64,000 nucleotides of DNA from Lactiplantibacillus dongliensis (GCF_005405105.1 NZ_BJDK01000016.1:1-64000), one strand, 5' to 3'. Shown: positions 15,619 to 24,936, numbered from the stretch's first letter. The notes: a model not told the origin generated them from the sequence alone. Made by a program: numbers and translations.

Positions 15619-16998
15619 TTAACCTTCCTTACTGTGAGTAAATTTTTGATGAGCATAATAACCTAAATAGCAAATTGCGACAAATGGCAAAGTGTAATAA
15701 AGGGCGATACGTTGATTAGGATCAAACCAGATCAACAGACAGGATAAGCCGCTCAAAATAAACGCTAGCCAAGGGACGACTGGGTAGCCCGGTGTTTGAT
15801 AGACTAAATCTTCAAGTTTGTGGCCGGCTTTCAAGTAAGCTTTGCGAAAGTTGAGCTCCGATAGGGCGATGGCCATCCAAACGAGTACGACGGCTAATCC
15901 TGAGATTGAGACTAACACGAGATAAACGGAGCCCGCAGCATAAACACTTGATAATAAGGCGAGAATCCCGCCTAACATGCTGGTAATCAGCGCCGGTAAT
16001 GGCACATCGCGTTTGGTTGTTCGCTTAAAAATCTTTGGAATCGTGCCTTCATTAGCGAGTGACCACAGCATCCGTGTTGACGCGTATAAGCCGGAGTTAG
16101 CGGCTGACATGATCGCGGTTAAGACGACGAAGTTCATGATGTCCGCGGCATAGGGAATCCCGATGGCTTTAAAGACCAGCACGAAGGGACTTTGGGTGAC
16201 ACCGGCTTGTTGGTACGGAATCAGGGCGGCCATCACGAACATGCTGCCGACAAAGAAGATAATCAAACGCCACAGGGTGGTCCGAATCGCCGTGGGAATC
16301 GTGTGGGCGGGATCTTTAGTTTCGCCCGCAGTAATCCCGATGAGTTCGGTTCCTGAAAAGGCAAAGTTCACCGTCAACATGGTGGTAAAGACGCCGCCAA
16401 AGCCATTCGGGAACCAGCCGTTTTTGTAATAATTGCTAAGAAATGGGGCGTGGGCATGGCCTTGTAGATGTAGGACACCGACCATTGCCAAGCCGCCTAG
16501 AATAATGAAGGCAATAATTGCGACGACTTTGATACTAGCGAACCAAAATTCAGCTTCCGCAAACCAGCGCACAGACATCGCGTTGACGGTAAAAATCACG
16601 ACCATAAAGACTAAACTCCAGATCCAAGTGGCGACATGTGGAAACCAGTGTTGCATAATTAAGCCGGCTGCTGTGAATTCTGAACCAAGGGCAATCGTCC
16701 ACGTTAGCCAATATAAGATTGCCACGGTAAAGCCGGTTCCTGGGCCGATGTACTTTTTCGCGTAGACATGAAACGCGCCGGTGTAGGGCATGGCAACGGC
16801 CAGTTCGCCAAGGCACAGCATGACTAAATAGACTAGGACAGCCCCAATGGTGTACGCCAAGAGGGTGCCGATGGGTCCTGCTTCGTGAATTGTATAGCCG
16901 GAACTTAAAAAGAGCCCGGTCCCGATGACCCCGCCGAGCGAGATCATCAAGACGTGCCGGGACTCCATTTGCCGGTTGAGATGGGTCTGTTTTGCCAT
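15619..16998 (-). CDS. APC-family amino acid permease (possible S-methylmethionine permease)
   Basis: 459 aa with about 12 membrane helices. The N-terminal signature is [20 protein letters not shown], followed by [20 protein letters not shown], typical of the AAT group of amino acid permeases. The divergent neighbour is a homocysteine S-methyltransferase. MmuP-type permeases import S-methylmethionine for that enzyme, so that substrate is likely but inferred. It is the first gene of an operon with the acetolactate synthase-like gene. Confidence 0.82.
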   Translation of the reverse strand: MAKQTHLNRQMESRHVLMISLGGVIGTGLFLSSGYTIHEAGPIGTLLAYTIGAVLVYLVMLCLGELAVAMPYTGAFHVYAKKYIGPGTGFTVAILYWLTWTIALGSEFTAAGLIMQHWFPHVATWIWSLVFMVVIFTVNAMSVRWFAEAEFWFASIKVVAIIAFIILGGLAMVGVLHLQGHAHAPFLSNYYKNGWFPNGFGGVFTTMLTVNFAFSGTELIGITAGETKDPAHTIPTAIRTTLWRLIIFFVGSMFVMAALIPYQQAGVTQSPFVLVFKAIGIPYAADIMNFVVLTAIMSAANSGLYASTRMLWSLANEGTIPKIFKRTTKRDVPLPALITSMLGGILALLSSVYAAGSVYLVLVSISGLAVVLVWMAIALSELNFRKAYLKAGHKLEDLVYQTPGYPVVPWLAFILSGLSCLLIWFDPNQRIALYYTLPFVAICYLGYYAHQKFTHSKEG

Positions 16999-17104
16999 AA
17001 AGAATATCCGCCTACCTTGTCAGTTTGAATTAATTAGAATAAAATGAGTAAACTCACCAGTGTCATTAGAATACCATAACTTGATGGTCGAAAGGGAACT
17101 GATT

Positions 17105-18034
17105 ATGTCAATAAATACATTGAAAACGCTATTACAAAAAGGAATCGTCATTACGGATGGGGCGATGGCGACGGAACTCGAAAAACGTGGGGTGGCAACG
17201 GATAGTGCGCTATGGTCGGCCACGGCGATGCAAAGTCAGCCGGCAGCGATTACGGCCGTCCATCAAAGTTATTTTGCGGCCGGTGCGCAGATTGCCACGA
17301 CGAATACCTATCAAGCCAATGTCCCGGCATTCGTACAAGCCGGAATTCCGGCTGTTCAGGCGCGGCAACTCATTCAAAAAGCGGTGATGTTAGCGAATCA
17401 AGCCAGAGATGACTATGCGGCTCACCATGCTGATTTTCAAGGCGTGGTCGCTGGTAGTATTGGCCCATACGGCGCGTACTTGGCCGATGGTAGTGAGTAT
17501 ACGGGCAAGTATCAGCTAGATGCCGTAGCGTATCAAGCTTTTCATCGTGAACGGCTACAGTTGATCACCCAAGTGGGCGTCGATGTGTTGGCCTTAGAAA
17601 CGATGCCCAACTTTGAAGAAGTTCAAGCGCTCGTTAACTTAGTGACGACGGAATTCCCGGCTCAGCCATATTGGGTTAGCTTTAGTATTGAGAATCCCAC
17701 CACGTTATGTGATGGAACCGCACTGGCGGCTGCAGCACGTTGGGTTGCCCAACAGCCAAATGTGGTAGCGGTCGGGGTTAACTGTACCCGCTTAGAAAAC
17801 ATTGAACCAGCCTTAAAAACATTGCGGGCTGCCGTCAGAATCCCGTTGATTGTTTATCCTAATTCTGGCGATGAATATGATCCAATCACGAAAACGTGGC
17901 AACCAAAGGCGGATAGCCAGCCTTATGCGTCATTTGTGCCTAGCTGGGTCGCAGCTGGGGCGGGCGTGATTGGTGGGTGTTGTCGGACAACGCCCGCGGA
18001 TATTGCGGCCGCGGCTAAGCTCGTTGCGGGGTAA
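17105..18034 (+). CDS. mmuM: Homocysteine S-methyltransferase
   Basis: 309 aa from ATG 17105, chosen because GAAAGGGA lies just upstream and homologues begin near ITDGAMATELEKRG. The earlier in-frame start at 17060 lies inside the likely promoter. The enzyme moves a methyl group from S-methylmethionine or SAM to homocysteine, giving methionine. Zinc ligands are the Cys in GVNCTRLEN and the pair in GGCCRTTP near the C-terminus. It is divergent from the permease and followed after 5 nt by a small membrane ORF. Confidence 0.93.
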   Translation: MSINTLKTLLQKGIVITDGAMATELEKRGVATDSALWSATAMQSQPAAITAVHQSYFAAGAQIATTNTYQANVPAFVQAGIPAVQARQLIQKAVMLANQARDDYAAHHADFQGVVAGSIGPYGAYLADGSEYTGKYQLDAVAYQAFHRERLQLITQVGVDVLALETMPNFEEVQALVNLVTTEFPAQPYWVSFSIENPTTLCDGTALAAAARWVAQQPNVVAVGVNCTRLENIEPALKTLRAAVRIPLIVYPNSGDEYDPITKTWQPKADSQPYASFVPSWVAAGAGVIGGCCRTTPADIAAAAKLVAG

Positions 18035-18039
18035 GTGCG

Positions 18040-18216
18040 ATGATTCCAATTGGCTTATTGGTCGTCATCGTAACCTTGATGAGTTGGTGGTTGGTGCATC
18101 TTTATTGGCATCGGCGTAGCTGGCGCATATTTTGGGCAACTTTAGCAGTTCTATTAACCGTGATCGATATTGCTTGGATTGTATTCATGATTAGAATGGC
18201 AACCGTGGTCGATTAA
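18040..18216 (+). CDS. Small membrane protein coupled to mmuM
   Basis: 58 aa from ATG 18040 to TAA 18216, 5 nt after the mmuM stop. Two hydrophobic helices are visible (IPIGLLVVIVTLMSWWLV, then IFWATLAVLLTVIDIAWIVF), separated by a basic loop rich in His, Arg and Trp (HLYWHRRSWR). This gives a hairpin topology. No family was recognised. The position ahead of the operon terminator supports a real gene. Confidence 0.6.
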   Translation: MIPIGLLVVIVTLMSWWLVHLYWHRRSWRIFWATLAVLLTVIDIAWIVFMIRMATVVD

Positions 18217-18254
18217 AAAAACACCAACTCAGCTAAATGGGTTGGTGTTTTTGT
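18216..18254 (+). terminator. Terminator of the mmuM operon
   Basis: AAAAACACCAAC pairs with GTTGGTGTTTTT, with a loop of about 14 nt. Confidence 0.85.
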
Positions 18255-18266
18255 GTGTCTGAGATG

Positions 18267-18470
18267 ACGCTTGGTGAAAGTTAGCTTAAATAGCCACTCT
18301 GGTCCGCTCAGCGTTAGTTAATGGGAATTGAAAAGTTAACGATTGATTATTTTAAGGTCAGTTATTTATTTGACAGCTTTGAAGACTGTTCTTTGGCTTC
18401 AAAATGGCCCATGGCGTTCCAGTATTTTAGGAACTAACCGGCAGGCGACAATTTCAACTAACACCGAGCG
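18267..18470 (+). repeat. Composite remnant of type I and type II intergenic repeats
   Basis: The left part (to about 18325) joins the two ends of a type I element with its hairpin core missing (CCACTCTGG directly followed by TCCGCTCAGCGTTAGTTA). The right part, from 18371, is the 3' half of a type II element: GCTTTGAAGACTGTTCTTTG, then CTTCAAAATGGCCCATGGCG, then AACCGGCAGGCGACAATTT. Between them lies TTAACGATTGATTATTT, which also occurs at 35335-35352. Confidence 0.65.
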
Positions 18471-18472
18471 TC

Positions 18473-19192
18473 TTAATATAGTAAAAACATAAAAATCAAT
18501 TGCAATAACGCGTTGAGCATCAAATGTAGCCGAATCCGCCCAAATGACTGCTGTGTAAACCAAACTGCCACGGTCAAAATAATTGCAACGATGGTTTGCC
18601 AGGTCATCGGTTGTAAGAAAATGGTGATAACTAATAAGAGCCCACTTAAAGCCGAAACCAGTTGATTGATTTGGCGTTGTTTACTGAACGTCGGGACGTA
18701 TAAAAAGACATAGCTGGCAGCCAAAGGAGCTAGTTTCCATAAAAAGGTCGTTGACAAGTAGTTATTCTGCAAAAAAAAGACGGCGACCGGGATGGTAAAG
18801 GTCATCACGATGCCAAAGACGACGAGCCCAAAATAGTTTTGCATGCCAAAACGTGGAATGGCCATCACGAACAACCAAACACTGCACGTTAAGAGTAGAT
18901 ATAATAGTTCCGATTCACGGGCGATGATATTGGTAAAGGCTAGCGCGATTGAAATGCCAATCGCAATCAGGCTCCACTGGGCGCGAATTCGTCGATCTAA
19001 AATAATAAAGACAGTGGCGGCAATTGCTAAGGTGTAGCCGATTAGCGGTAATTGTGAACTTGAAAATTGTGCCGTTTGGAACGATCGGCCATAATCAAGG
19101 GCCGCCCACCAACAAATAATGCTTTGGATGATCGTGAAAAGGCCTAATTGGACGTAATCACGGTTGAGTTTAAGTTTTCCGATTCGAATCAT
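18473..19192 (-). CDS. Multi-pass membrane protein of unknown function
   Basis: 239 aa with about eight hydrophobic segments through its length (for example LGLFTIIQSIICWWAAL, LPLIGYTLAIAATVFIIL, YFGLVVFGIVMTFTIPVAVF). There is no recognisable soluble domain, charged pore motif or signature. Basic residues near the N-terminus (RIGKLKLNR) suggest an inside start. It is a monocistronic gene between the mmuM and metK units. The family is not recognised. Confidence 0.7.
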   Translation of the reverse strand: MIRIGKLKLNRDYVQLGLFTIIQSIICWWAALDYGRSFQTAQFSSSQLPLIGYTLAIAATVFIILDRRIRAQWSLIAIGISIALAFTNIIARESELLYLLLTCSVWLFVMAIPRFGMQNYFGLVVFGIVMTFTIPVAVFFLQNNYLSTTFLWKLAPLAASYVFLYVPTFSKQRQINQLVSALSGLLLVITIFLQPMTWQTIVAIILTVAVWFTQQSFGRIRLHLMLNALLQLIFMFLLY

Positions 19193-19239
19193 TGGTCACA
19201 GCTCTTTCTGGTTAATACGATTGATGCTAATTGAATTGA

Positions 19240-19309
19240 GGGCCGCCCGTCGTTAACGATTTACTTTAGGAACCAACCGACAGGCGACCATTTTAACTAG
19301 CAACAAAAG
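19240..19309 (+). repeat. Fused ends of type I and type II repeats
   Basis: GGGCCGCCCGTCGTTAACGA (type I right end) is followed directly by CTTTAGGAACCAACCGACAGGCGACC and TTTTAACTAGCAACA (type II right end). Both hairpin cores are absent. Confidence 0.55.
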
Positions 19310-19409
19310 TTGTTTAATATTTTAATCGTACCATAGGGCGCGTGTCCGTCAATCATTTGGAAAGAATCTTTAATAATTTACTAAATTGTGGTAGAGTGGT
19401 ACAGTTATG

Positions 19410-19605
19410 AGCCGTTCCCGAAAGGATAAGAGAGCGTTTGGGCTGAGTGGCCGAAACGTGCTCTGACAAGCTGATGGCTCCGCTTGGCTACACTAATCAA
19501 CCACTGCCAAACCCGCAGTAATTGATTAGTTAGGCCATGCTCACCATCAACCCGCTTGTCAGACCACTCTTAGATGCCTTGTAACCGAAATATCAAAGGG
19601 GGAAT
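19410..19605 (+). promoter_or_regulatory. SMK-box (SAM-III) riboswitch of metK with a long structured insertion
   Basis: The 5' part GTTCCCGAAAGGAT (from 19414) and the 3' part AGATGCCTTGTAACCGAAA with AAAGGGGGA (to about 19605) match the two conserved halves of the SMK box, in which SAM binding pairs the Shine-Dalgarno with an anti-SD strand. In the minimal SMK box the halves are joined by a short hairpin. Here about 140 nt separate them, with helices such as CTGACAAGC/GCTTGTCAG and CTAATCAA/TTGATTAG. The riboswitch would repress metK translation when SAM is plentiful. Confidence 0.88.
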
Positions 19606-19611
19606 TATAAA

Positions 19612-20811
19612 ATGAGTGAAAGACACCTTTTTACATCTGAATCAGTTTCTGAGGGCCATCCAGATAAAATCGCGGATCAAATCAGTGATTCGATTTTAGA
19701 TGCAATGTTGGAACAAGATCCAAAAGCGCGGGTTGCCGTGGAAACGTCCGTTACGACTGGCTTAGTGTTAGTTTTCGGTGAAGTTTCAACGACTGCTTAC
19801 GTTGACATTCAAAAAGTCGTCCGCAATACGATTAAGTCAATCGGATATACGGATGGCCAATACGGGTTTGATGGTGACAACTGTGCTGTTCTAGTTGCAT
19901 TAGACGAACAGTCACCAGATATTGCCCAAGGGGTCGATGACTCCTTGGAAAACCGGGAAGGTGACGGTGATCCGCTCGATCAAATCGGGGCCGGTGATCA
20001 AGGGATGATGTTTGGCTATGCCATTAACGAAACGCCTGAATACATGCCGTTACCAATCTCATTGAGCCATCGTTTGATGCGCAAGATTGCGGCACTCCGC
20101 AAGGCTGGCACTATCAAATGGTTACGGCCCGATGCTAAATCTCAAGTGACGGTTGAATACGATGACGCTGGGCAACCACAACGGGTTGATACAGTCGTTG
20201 TGTCAACGCAACATGATCCTGATGTTGACTTAGCCACGATTCGCCAAACGGTGATTGACCAAGTCATCAAGGCCGTGATTCCTGCTAACTTGTTAGATGA
20301 TCAAACTAAGTATCTCGTGAACCCAACCGGTCGTTTCGTGATTGGCGGGCCACAAGGTGATGCTGGTTTGACTGGTCGGAAGATTATCGTGGATACTTAC
20401 GGTGGTTTCGCTCATCATGGTGGTGGTGCGTTCTCCGGTAAGGATGCGACGAAGGTTGACCGTTCTGCAAGTTACGCCGCGCGTTACATTGCGAAGAACA
20501 TTGTCGCAGCCGGCTTAGCTGACCAGATTGAAGTCCAATTAGCGTATGCGATTGGGGTTGCCAAACCAGTTTCAATCGCCGTTGATACGGCTGGTACTGG
20601 TAAGGTGAGCGATGATGCTTTAATTGAAGCTATTCGCAAAAACTTTGATTTACGTCCAGCTGGGATTATTCAAATGTTAGACTTGCAACGGCCAATTTAC
20701 CGTCAAACGGCGGCTTATGGTCATTTCGGTCGGACTGACATTGACTTACCTTGGGAACATACTGATAAAGTTGACGCCTTAAAAGCTGAATTTGAAGAAC
20801 TTAATAAATAA
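19612..20811 (+). CDS. metK: S-adenosylmethionine synthetase
   Basis: 399 aa, full length. It makes SAM from methionine and ATP. Signatures: [17 protein letters not shown] near the N-terminus, [12 protein letters not shown] near residue 122, and [20 protein letters not shown] near residue 263, which is the P-loop-like phosphate-binding segment. The ribosome binding site AAAGGGGGA forms part of the SMK riboswitch directly upstream. It is monocistronic, with a terminator at 20861. Confidence 0.98.
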   Translation: MSERHLFTSESVSEGHPDKIADQISDSILDAMLEQDPKARVAVETSVTTGLVLVFGEVSTTAYVDIQKVVRNTIKSIGYTDGQYGFDGDNCAVLVALDEQSPDIAQGVDDSLENREGDGDPLDQIGAGDQGMMFGYAINETPEYMPLPISLSHRLMRKIAALRKAGTIKWLRPDAKSQVTVEYDDAGQPQRVDTVVVSTQHDPDVDLATIRQTVIDQVIKAVIPANLLDDQTKYLVNPTGRFVIGGPQGDAGLTGRKIIVDTYGGFAHHGGGAFSGKDATKVDRSASYAARYIAKNIVAAGLADQIEVQLAYAIGVAKPVSIAVDTAGTGKVSDDALIEAIRKNFDLRPAGIIQMLDLQRPIYRQTAAYGHFGRTDIDLPWEHTDKVDALKAEFEELNK

Positions 20812-20860
20812 AACGGTGACGATTCCAACAGATCGTGACGGTCTGTAGGTACTCGACGCT

Positions 20861-20891
20861 AAAAGCGACCTCTTTTTGGGGTTGCTTTTTT
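20861..20891 (+). terminator. metK terminator
   Basis: AAAGCGACCTC pairs with GGGGTTGCTTT (one GT pair) and is followed by a T-run. Confidence 0.85.
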
Positions 20892-20903
20892 ATTATGGTC
20901 AGA

Positions 20904-21012
20904 GTGTTCAGGCCAACGGGTTGCCAATGAGCATTGCCTAGCCTAAGACTGAAGGTGGGCTTTACCTTTAGTCTTGGGCGTAGCAAGCGGAGTTGGCAGT
21001 TGGCCTGAACAC
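20904..21012. repeat. Type IV palindromic intergenic element
   Basis: Outer arms GTGTTCAGGCCAAC (20904-20917) and GTTGGCCTGAACAC (20999-21012) are perfectly complementary over 14 bp. An inner hairpin pairs AAGACTGAAGGT with ACCTTTAGTCTT. The overall design resembles the type I-III elements, but the sequence is different. Confidence 0.7.
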
Positions 21013-21099
21013 GTTTCGGCAAATTAGTAAAAGCGGTAGGTAGTAACTTGGCCATGCCTGATTGAAATAATAAGTATGCTTAGTATTAGTGAGATTAAG

Positions 21100-21250
21100 T
21101 TGCCACTCTGGTTGGTCCAGCATCGGCTGGAACGTGGTGGCCGCGTTTTCGAGCCGAAGGGCGGTCTCGAAAGCCGGGCTTTATCTAAGTCGAAACCCAC
21201 GACTAAGATAAATGACACCACTGAGCCAATGCTGGACCGCCCGGCGTTAA
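21100..21250 (+). repeat. Type I structured intergenic repeat, orientation A
   Basis: The clearest copy. GGTCCAGCATCGGCT at the left pairs with GAGCCAATGCTGGACC at the right. Inside are the arms TTTCGAG/CTCGAAA and TTATCTAAGTCG/CGACTAAGATAA. The left flank carries CTTAGTATTAGT, the complement of the ACTAGCACTAAG flank seen at other copies. Confidence 0.85.
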
Positions 21251-21485
21251 TGAACGGGTGGCTATGAATGAACGTTGATTTTTTATCAGGTCTCTTAGCT
21301 GAGTGGTCGACGGTAATTCTGACTAGTACCAAGGGTATTACAAGCATACTTGTTACAATTAAAAACGGTGCATGTTGATTGAATAGGTCAGTATGCGAAG
21401 ACTATTGATTTTGGGACATATTTCAACGGTATTACTTGGCTAAAAATGAATTTGTCCTAAACCATAATCACAACAAAGCACTTAA

Positions 21486-21645
21486 TTAGCGCAGGGCGGG
21501 CTGGATTGATGCTCAGTGGTGTCGTTTGACTTAGAGCGGGTGACTTTCCCGGTCTTAGTCAAAGCCCGGCTTGTGAGACCGAACTGTGGCTCACAAACGC
21601 GGCCACCACGTTCCAGCGTCAAGCCAGCCCAACCACAGCGGCAAG
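21486..21645 (-). repeat. Type I structured intergenic repeat, orientation B
   Basis: Reverse orientation copy (GCTCAGTGGTGTCGTTTGAC, AAGCCCGGCTTGTGAGACCG, GCGGCCACCACGTTCCAGCG). It ends 50 bp before the DHA2 transporter gene and so may lie in its 5' untranslated region. Confidence 0.82.
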
Positions 21646-21695
21646 TAACACTAAACTAACGAGACTTAACTAAAGAAAAAGAGAAGGAGAAACAC

Positions 21696-23213
21696 ATGCA
21701 GCAACGTAAAACCAACGTGATGGCAGTCACAATTGCTATCTACGTGGCCACGTTCATGAGTGCGATTGAAGGGACGATTGTCTCAACCGCGTTGCCGACT
21801 ATTGTCGGCGACTTGCACGGGGTCGCATTAATGAACTGGGTCTTTTCGATTTATTTATTGACTAACGCCATGATGACGCCGATTTACGGTAAGTTGACGG
21901 ATTTAGTCGGCCGTAAACCCGTCATGCAAGCGGGGTTATTGATTTTTATTATTGGGTCTATGATGAGTGGTCTATCTGACTCGATGCCCACGCTGATTTT
22001 TTGGCGGGCGATTCAAGGGATTGGGGCCGGGGCGTTGATGCCAGTCTCCATGACGATTATTGCCGATATTTATTCGTTCGAACGACGGGCAAAAGTTCTC
22101 GGATTTAACAGTTCTGCGTGGGGGATTGCTTCCGTGCTGGCGCCGTTAATCGGGGGCCTGATCGTGGATAAGTTAAGCTGGCATTGGATTTTCTTCATTA
22201 ACGTGCCAGTCGGATTGATTACGTTAGTCCTATTCCAAGTTTATTTGCGTGAACCGAAGCGACATAATGACGTTAAAGTCGATTATCTGGGCAGTTTTTG
22301 GTTAATGCTATTCTTACTTTGCTTGATGCTCAGCTTCCAATTATTAGGGAATGCGACAATTAGTTGGCCAGCCGTTATTGGGGCATGGGTCATCAGTGCG
22401 TTAAGCTTGTGGCTCTTTATCCGACGCGAAAGTCGAACTCCTGAACCGGTTATTTCACTGAAGTTGTTTAAAAACCATACTTTTGTGATTCAAAATGCGG
22501 TTGCGGCTTTAATTAGTGGGTTTTTGATGGGGGTAGAAGTGTACATTCCAACTTGGACGCAAGGTATCCTGGGTGTGCCGGCTTCCCTAGCTGGTTTCGC
22601 AGTGACACCGAGTTCACTGATGTGGATTATCGGGTCGTTTGTGACCGGTCGTTTATTGGCCAAATGGGCGCCGCGCCGCATTATCTATTTGAGTTTAGCC
22701 TTTATTGCGGTGACCGGGATTTGCTTAGCAGTGATTCCGGTTTCAACGGCGTTTGCTTGGTTCTTCTTGATTACTGCCGTTGGTGGGGTTGGTTTCGGGA
22801 TCGTGATTACGGCGACGACCGTGACCTCACAGCATTTAGTGTCACCCAAAACAGTCGGGGTCGCAACATCGTTTAATACGTTGAGTCGAACGATTGGCCA
22901 AACATTGATGATCTCAGTCTTTGGGATTGCGTTAAACGTGGGGATGAATCAGGGGATTCAAAGCCATCCAGGGACGAATATGGCAATGATGAACAAGCTG
23001 ATCAATCCACAAACAGCGACTGAATTACCCGCTAAGTTATTACCAACGTTGCGCGGTATTTTGTATACCGGTCTCCATTGGGTCTACCTAATTGGACTTG
23101 GGTTGATTCTCCTAGCCGCCCTAGTGAATAGTCTAGATCGTGGCCCTCAACTGACCGCGGCACAACACGCTGAAAAATTACATCGAGCTGAACATGATGA
23201 AGCGACGGACTAA
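21696..23213 (+). CDS. DHA2-family (EmrB/QacA-like) multidrug efflux transporter
   Basis: 505 aa with about 14 membrane helices, the DHA2 drug:H+ antiporter size. The N-terminal pattern FMSAIEGTIVSTALPTIVGD is typical of the family. The cytoplasmic loop motif A is YGKLTDLVGRKPVM, and motif C is WGIASVLAPLIGGLIVDKLSW. The ribosome binding site AGAAGGAGA lies before ATG 21696. The substrate is unknown. It overlaps the downstream hydrolase gene by 20 nt, so the two are cotranslated. Confidence 0.93.
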   Translation: MQQRKTNVMAVTIAIYVATFMSAIEGTIVSTALPTIVGDLHGVALMNWVFSIYLLTNAMMTPIYGKLTDLVGRKPVMQAGLLIFIIGSMMSGLSDSMPTLIFWRAIQGIGAGALMPVSMTIIADIYSFERRAKVLGFNSSAWGIASVLAPLIGGLIVDKLSWHWIFFINVPVGLITLVLFQVYLREPKRHNDVKVDYLGSFWLMLFLLCLMLSFQLLGNATISWPAVIGAWVISALSLWLFIRRESRTPEPVISLKLFKNHTFVIQNAVAALISGFLMGVEVYIPTWTQGILGVPASLAGFAVTPSSLMWIIGSFVTGRLLAKWAPRRIIYLSLAFIAVTGICLAVIPVSTAFAWFFLITAVGGVGFGIVITATTVTSQHLVSPKTVGVATSFNTLSRTIGQTLMISVFGIALNVGMNQGIQSHPGTNMAMMNKLINPQTATELPAKLLPTLRGILYTGLHWVYLIGLGLILLAALVNSLDRGPQLTAAQHAEKLHRAEHDEATD

Positions 23214-23916
23214 GGTTGTATGGGCCATCCTAATCGGGCTGCTGGTTAGTTTAGCCGCTGGTTACGGGGTCGTCAAAGCCAAAACGTATGGTCCTAGTCA
23301 AGCGGCCCAAACTGCAGTCAAAACGGCAACGGTCACGTCCAATTATACTGAATTTAAAGGTCAGGCATCGAAAACGGCCATTGTTTTTTATCCCGGGGCT
23401 CTTGTTGACCCAGCGAGTTATAGTAGCTGGGCCAAGCGGGTGGCTCAACAAGGTCACAGTGTCTACCTGATGCATTTTCCGCTGGATCTAGCGGTGTTGG
23501 CCGGTAATCGAGCAGATAAAGTGCCAAGTAAAGTCCGCCGCAACTATGTCATTGGCGGTCATTCATTAGGTGGCGTGATGGCGAGTCGCTATGCCGTCAA
23601 GCATCCTCGTGGTCTCAAAGGGGTCTTTTATCTCGCCAGTTATCCGGATAAGAAGGGCCGGCTTGACCAGACAACTTTACCGGCGCTTTCAATGACTGCC
23701 AGTCGTGATGGCGTGCTGAATTGGTCGCATTATCGGCAGAGCAAGGTTTATTTACCGGCGCACACCACCTTGGTTAAGATAATGGGTGGTAACCATGCTG
23801 GTTTCGGCAGCTATGGTCCGCAAAAAGGGGACCGGCCTGCAACTTTGACTAATGCGCAGCAGCAAGTTAAAGTGAGCCAGTATTTAACACGGTGGTTAAC
23901 TAAAATAACTGAATAA
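23194..23916 (+). CDS. Membrane-anchored alpha/beta hydrolase
   Basis: 240 aa. An N-terminal helix (KVVWAILIGLLVSLAAGYGV) looks like a signal anchor, so the domain probably faces outside. The catalytic triad candidates are the Ser in VIGGHSLGGVMASR (nucleophile elbow G-x-S-x-G), the Asp in MTASRDGVL and the His in GGNHAGFGSYG. This is the alpha/beta-hydrolase 5 type arrangement. It is encoded with the DHA2 pump (20-nt overlap), suggesting a joint role in export or detoxification, which is inference. Confidence 0.85.
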   Translation: MMKRRTKVVWAILIGLLVSLAAGYGVVKAKTYGPSQAAQTAVKTATVTSNYTEFKGQASKTAIVFYPGALVDPASYSSWAKRVAQQGHSVYLMHFPLDLAVLAGNRADKVPSKVRRNYVIGGHSLGGVMASRYAVKHPRGLKGVFYLASYPDKKGRLDQTTLPALSMTASRDGVLNWSHYRQSKVYLPAHTTLVKIMGGNHAGFGSYGPQKGDRPATLTNAQQQVKVSQYLTRWLTKITE

Positions 23917-23924
23917 TGAGTCAC

Positions 23925-23960
23925 AAAAACGCGCTTACAAATTGAAGTAGGCGCGTTTTT
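23925..23960 (+). terminator. Terminator of the DHA2/hydrolase operon
   Basis: AAAAACGCGCTTAC pairs with GTAGGCGCGTTTTT. Confidence 0.87.
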
Positions 23961-24073
23961 AATGGTGTGCTGCTTTCAAAGCGCGGTTAATTGGTTCGTC
24001 TCCGTTGACCAGTACGTTTTAACAGTCCAGTCCAGCCGGAGCGATGATAGCCGCAACTTAATCAATCAGCACA

Positions 24074-24757
24074 CTAATAGTCGCCTGGCAGGCTTAAAAG
24101 CTGTGGCCGACTGAAATAATAGCCCTGTTTGAATTTAATGCCCAGTTCTTTACTGAGCTGATTGTCGGCGTGATCTTCAATACCTTCCAAGACGAGTCGG
24201 ATGCCATATTCAATGCTAATGGCATGCCAAAAATGAATCTTTTGCTGAATATTCGGGTCTTTGAACTGCTGATTGAAATTTTGTAAGGCAAATTTGATTT
24301 CGGACACAAATGGCAGTAGATCCTGAATTTCGGTGAAGTAATTGTCACCGGTGCCAACGTCATCGAGTGAGAGCTGCATGCCGTACTTGAGGAAGCGCTT
24401 TAATTGCGGGACTATGTCAGCGACCGGATACTTTTTAGGCGCATCTTCTTCGGTCAATTCGATGACGAGTTTGGTTGGATAAAGCTGCTCCTGACTTTTA
24501 ATCAAGGCGTGCGCAATCGGTGTGGTCATCAGTTGCTCACGACTGACATTCACTGAACAGTAGCGGACTTTAACCGATAGGACTTTCGTAGTGGCAATTA
24601 AGAGGTCGGCAATAATTTGCGGATCAATGGCGGCAAAGGACTCTGGCAGCCGCCAGCCATCGCGGGTGAGTTGTTTCATCAATAGTTCATAACCAAAAAT
24701 AGTCTTGGTCGCTGTATTGATTTGTGGTTGGACAAAATAGCGATAAATTGGTTTCAA
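24074..24757 (-). CDS. Stand-alone EAL-domain protein (c-di-GMP phosphodiesterase family)
   Basis: 227 aa, an EAL domain only. The first motif reads FGYELLMK (Glu kept, EAL changed to ELL). The metal and catalytic positions that can be read are the Asn in CSVNVSREQL, the Glu in VIELTEED, the Asp pair in LSLDDVGTGDNY, the Lys in VSEIKFAL, the Glu in LVLEGIEDH and the Gln in KQGYYFSRPQ. All are present, so activity on cyclic di-GMP is possible. It starts at TTG 24757 behind GGGAGG. No GGDEF partner lies in the window. Confidence 0.85.
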   Translation of the reverse strand: MKPIYRYFVQPQINTATKTIFGYELLMKQLTRDGWRLPESFAAIDPQIIADLLIATTKVLSVKVRYCSVNVSREQLMTTPIAHALIKSQEQLYPTKLVIELTEEDAPKKYPVADIVPQLKRFLKYGMQLSLDDVGTGDNYFTEIQDLLPFVSEIKFALQNFNQQFKDPNIQQKIHFWHAISIEYGIRLVLEGIEDHADNQLSKELGIKFKQGYYFSRPQLLSLPGDY

Positions 24758-24936
24758 ATGAGGGGCCTCCCTAGCGGACTATTATGTCAATTACAATTAA
24801 AGTATACTATAATTAATTGTGAATGAATAAAAGAAAGCCTAAATTTGGCTAAGAATGGTTAAAAATATCGGCGACATGAGCGGTTGTGTCGTCATCTGGC
24901 CGATGAATTGGGTTTCGAATGAGGAAGGATGATTTG

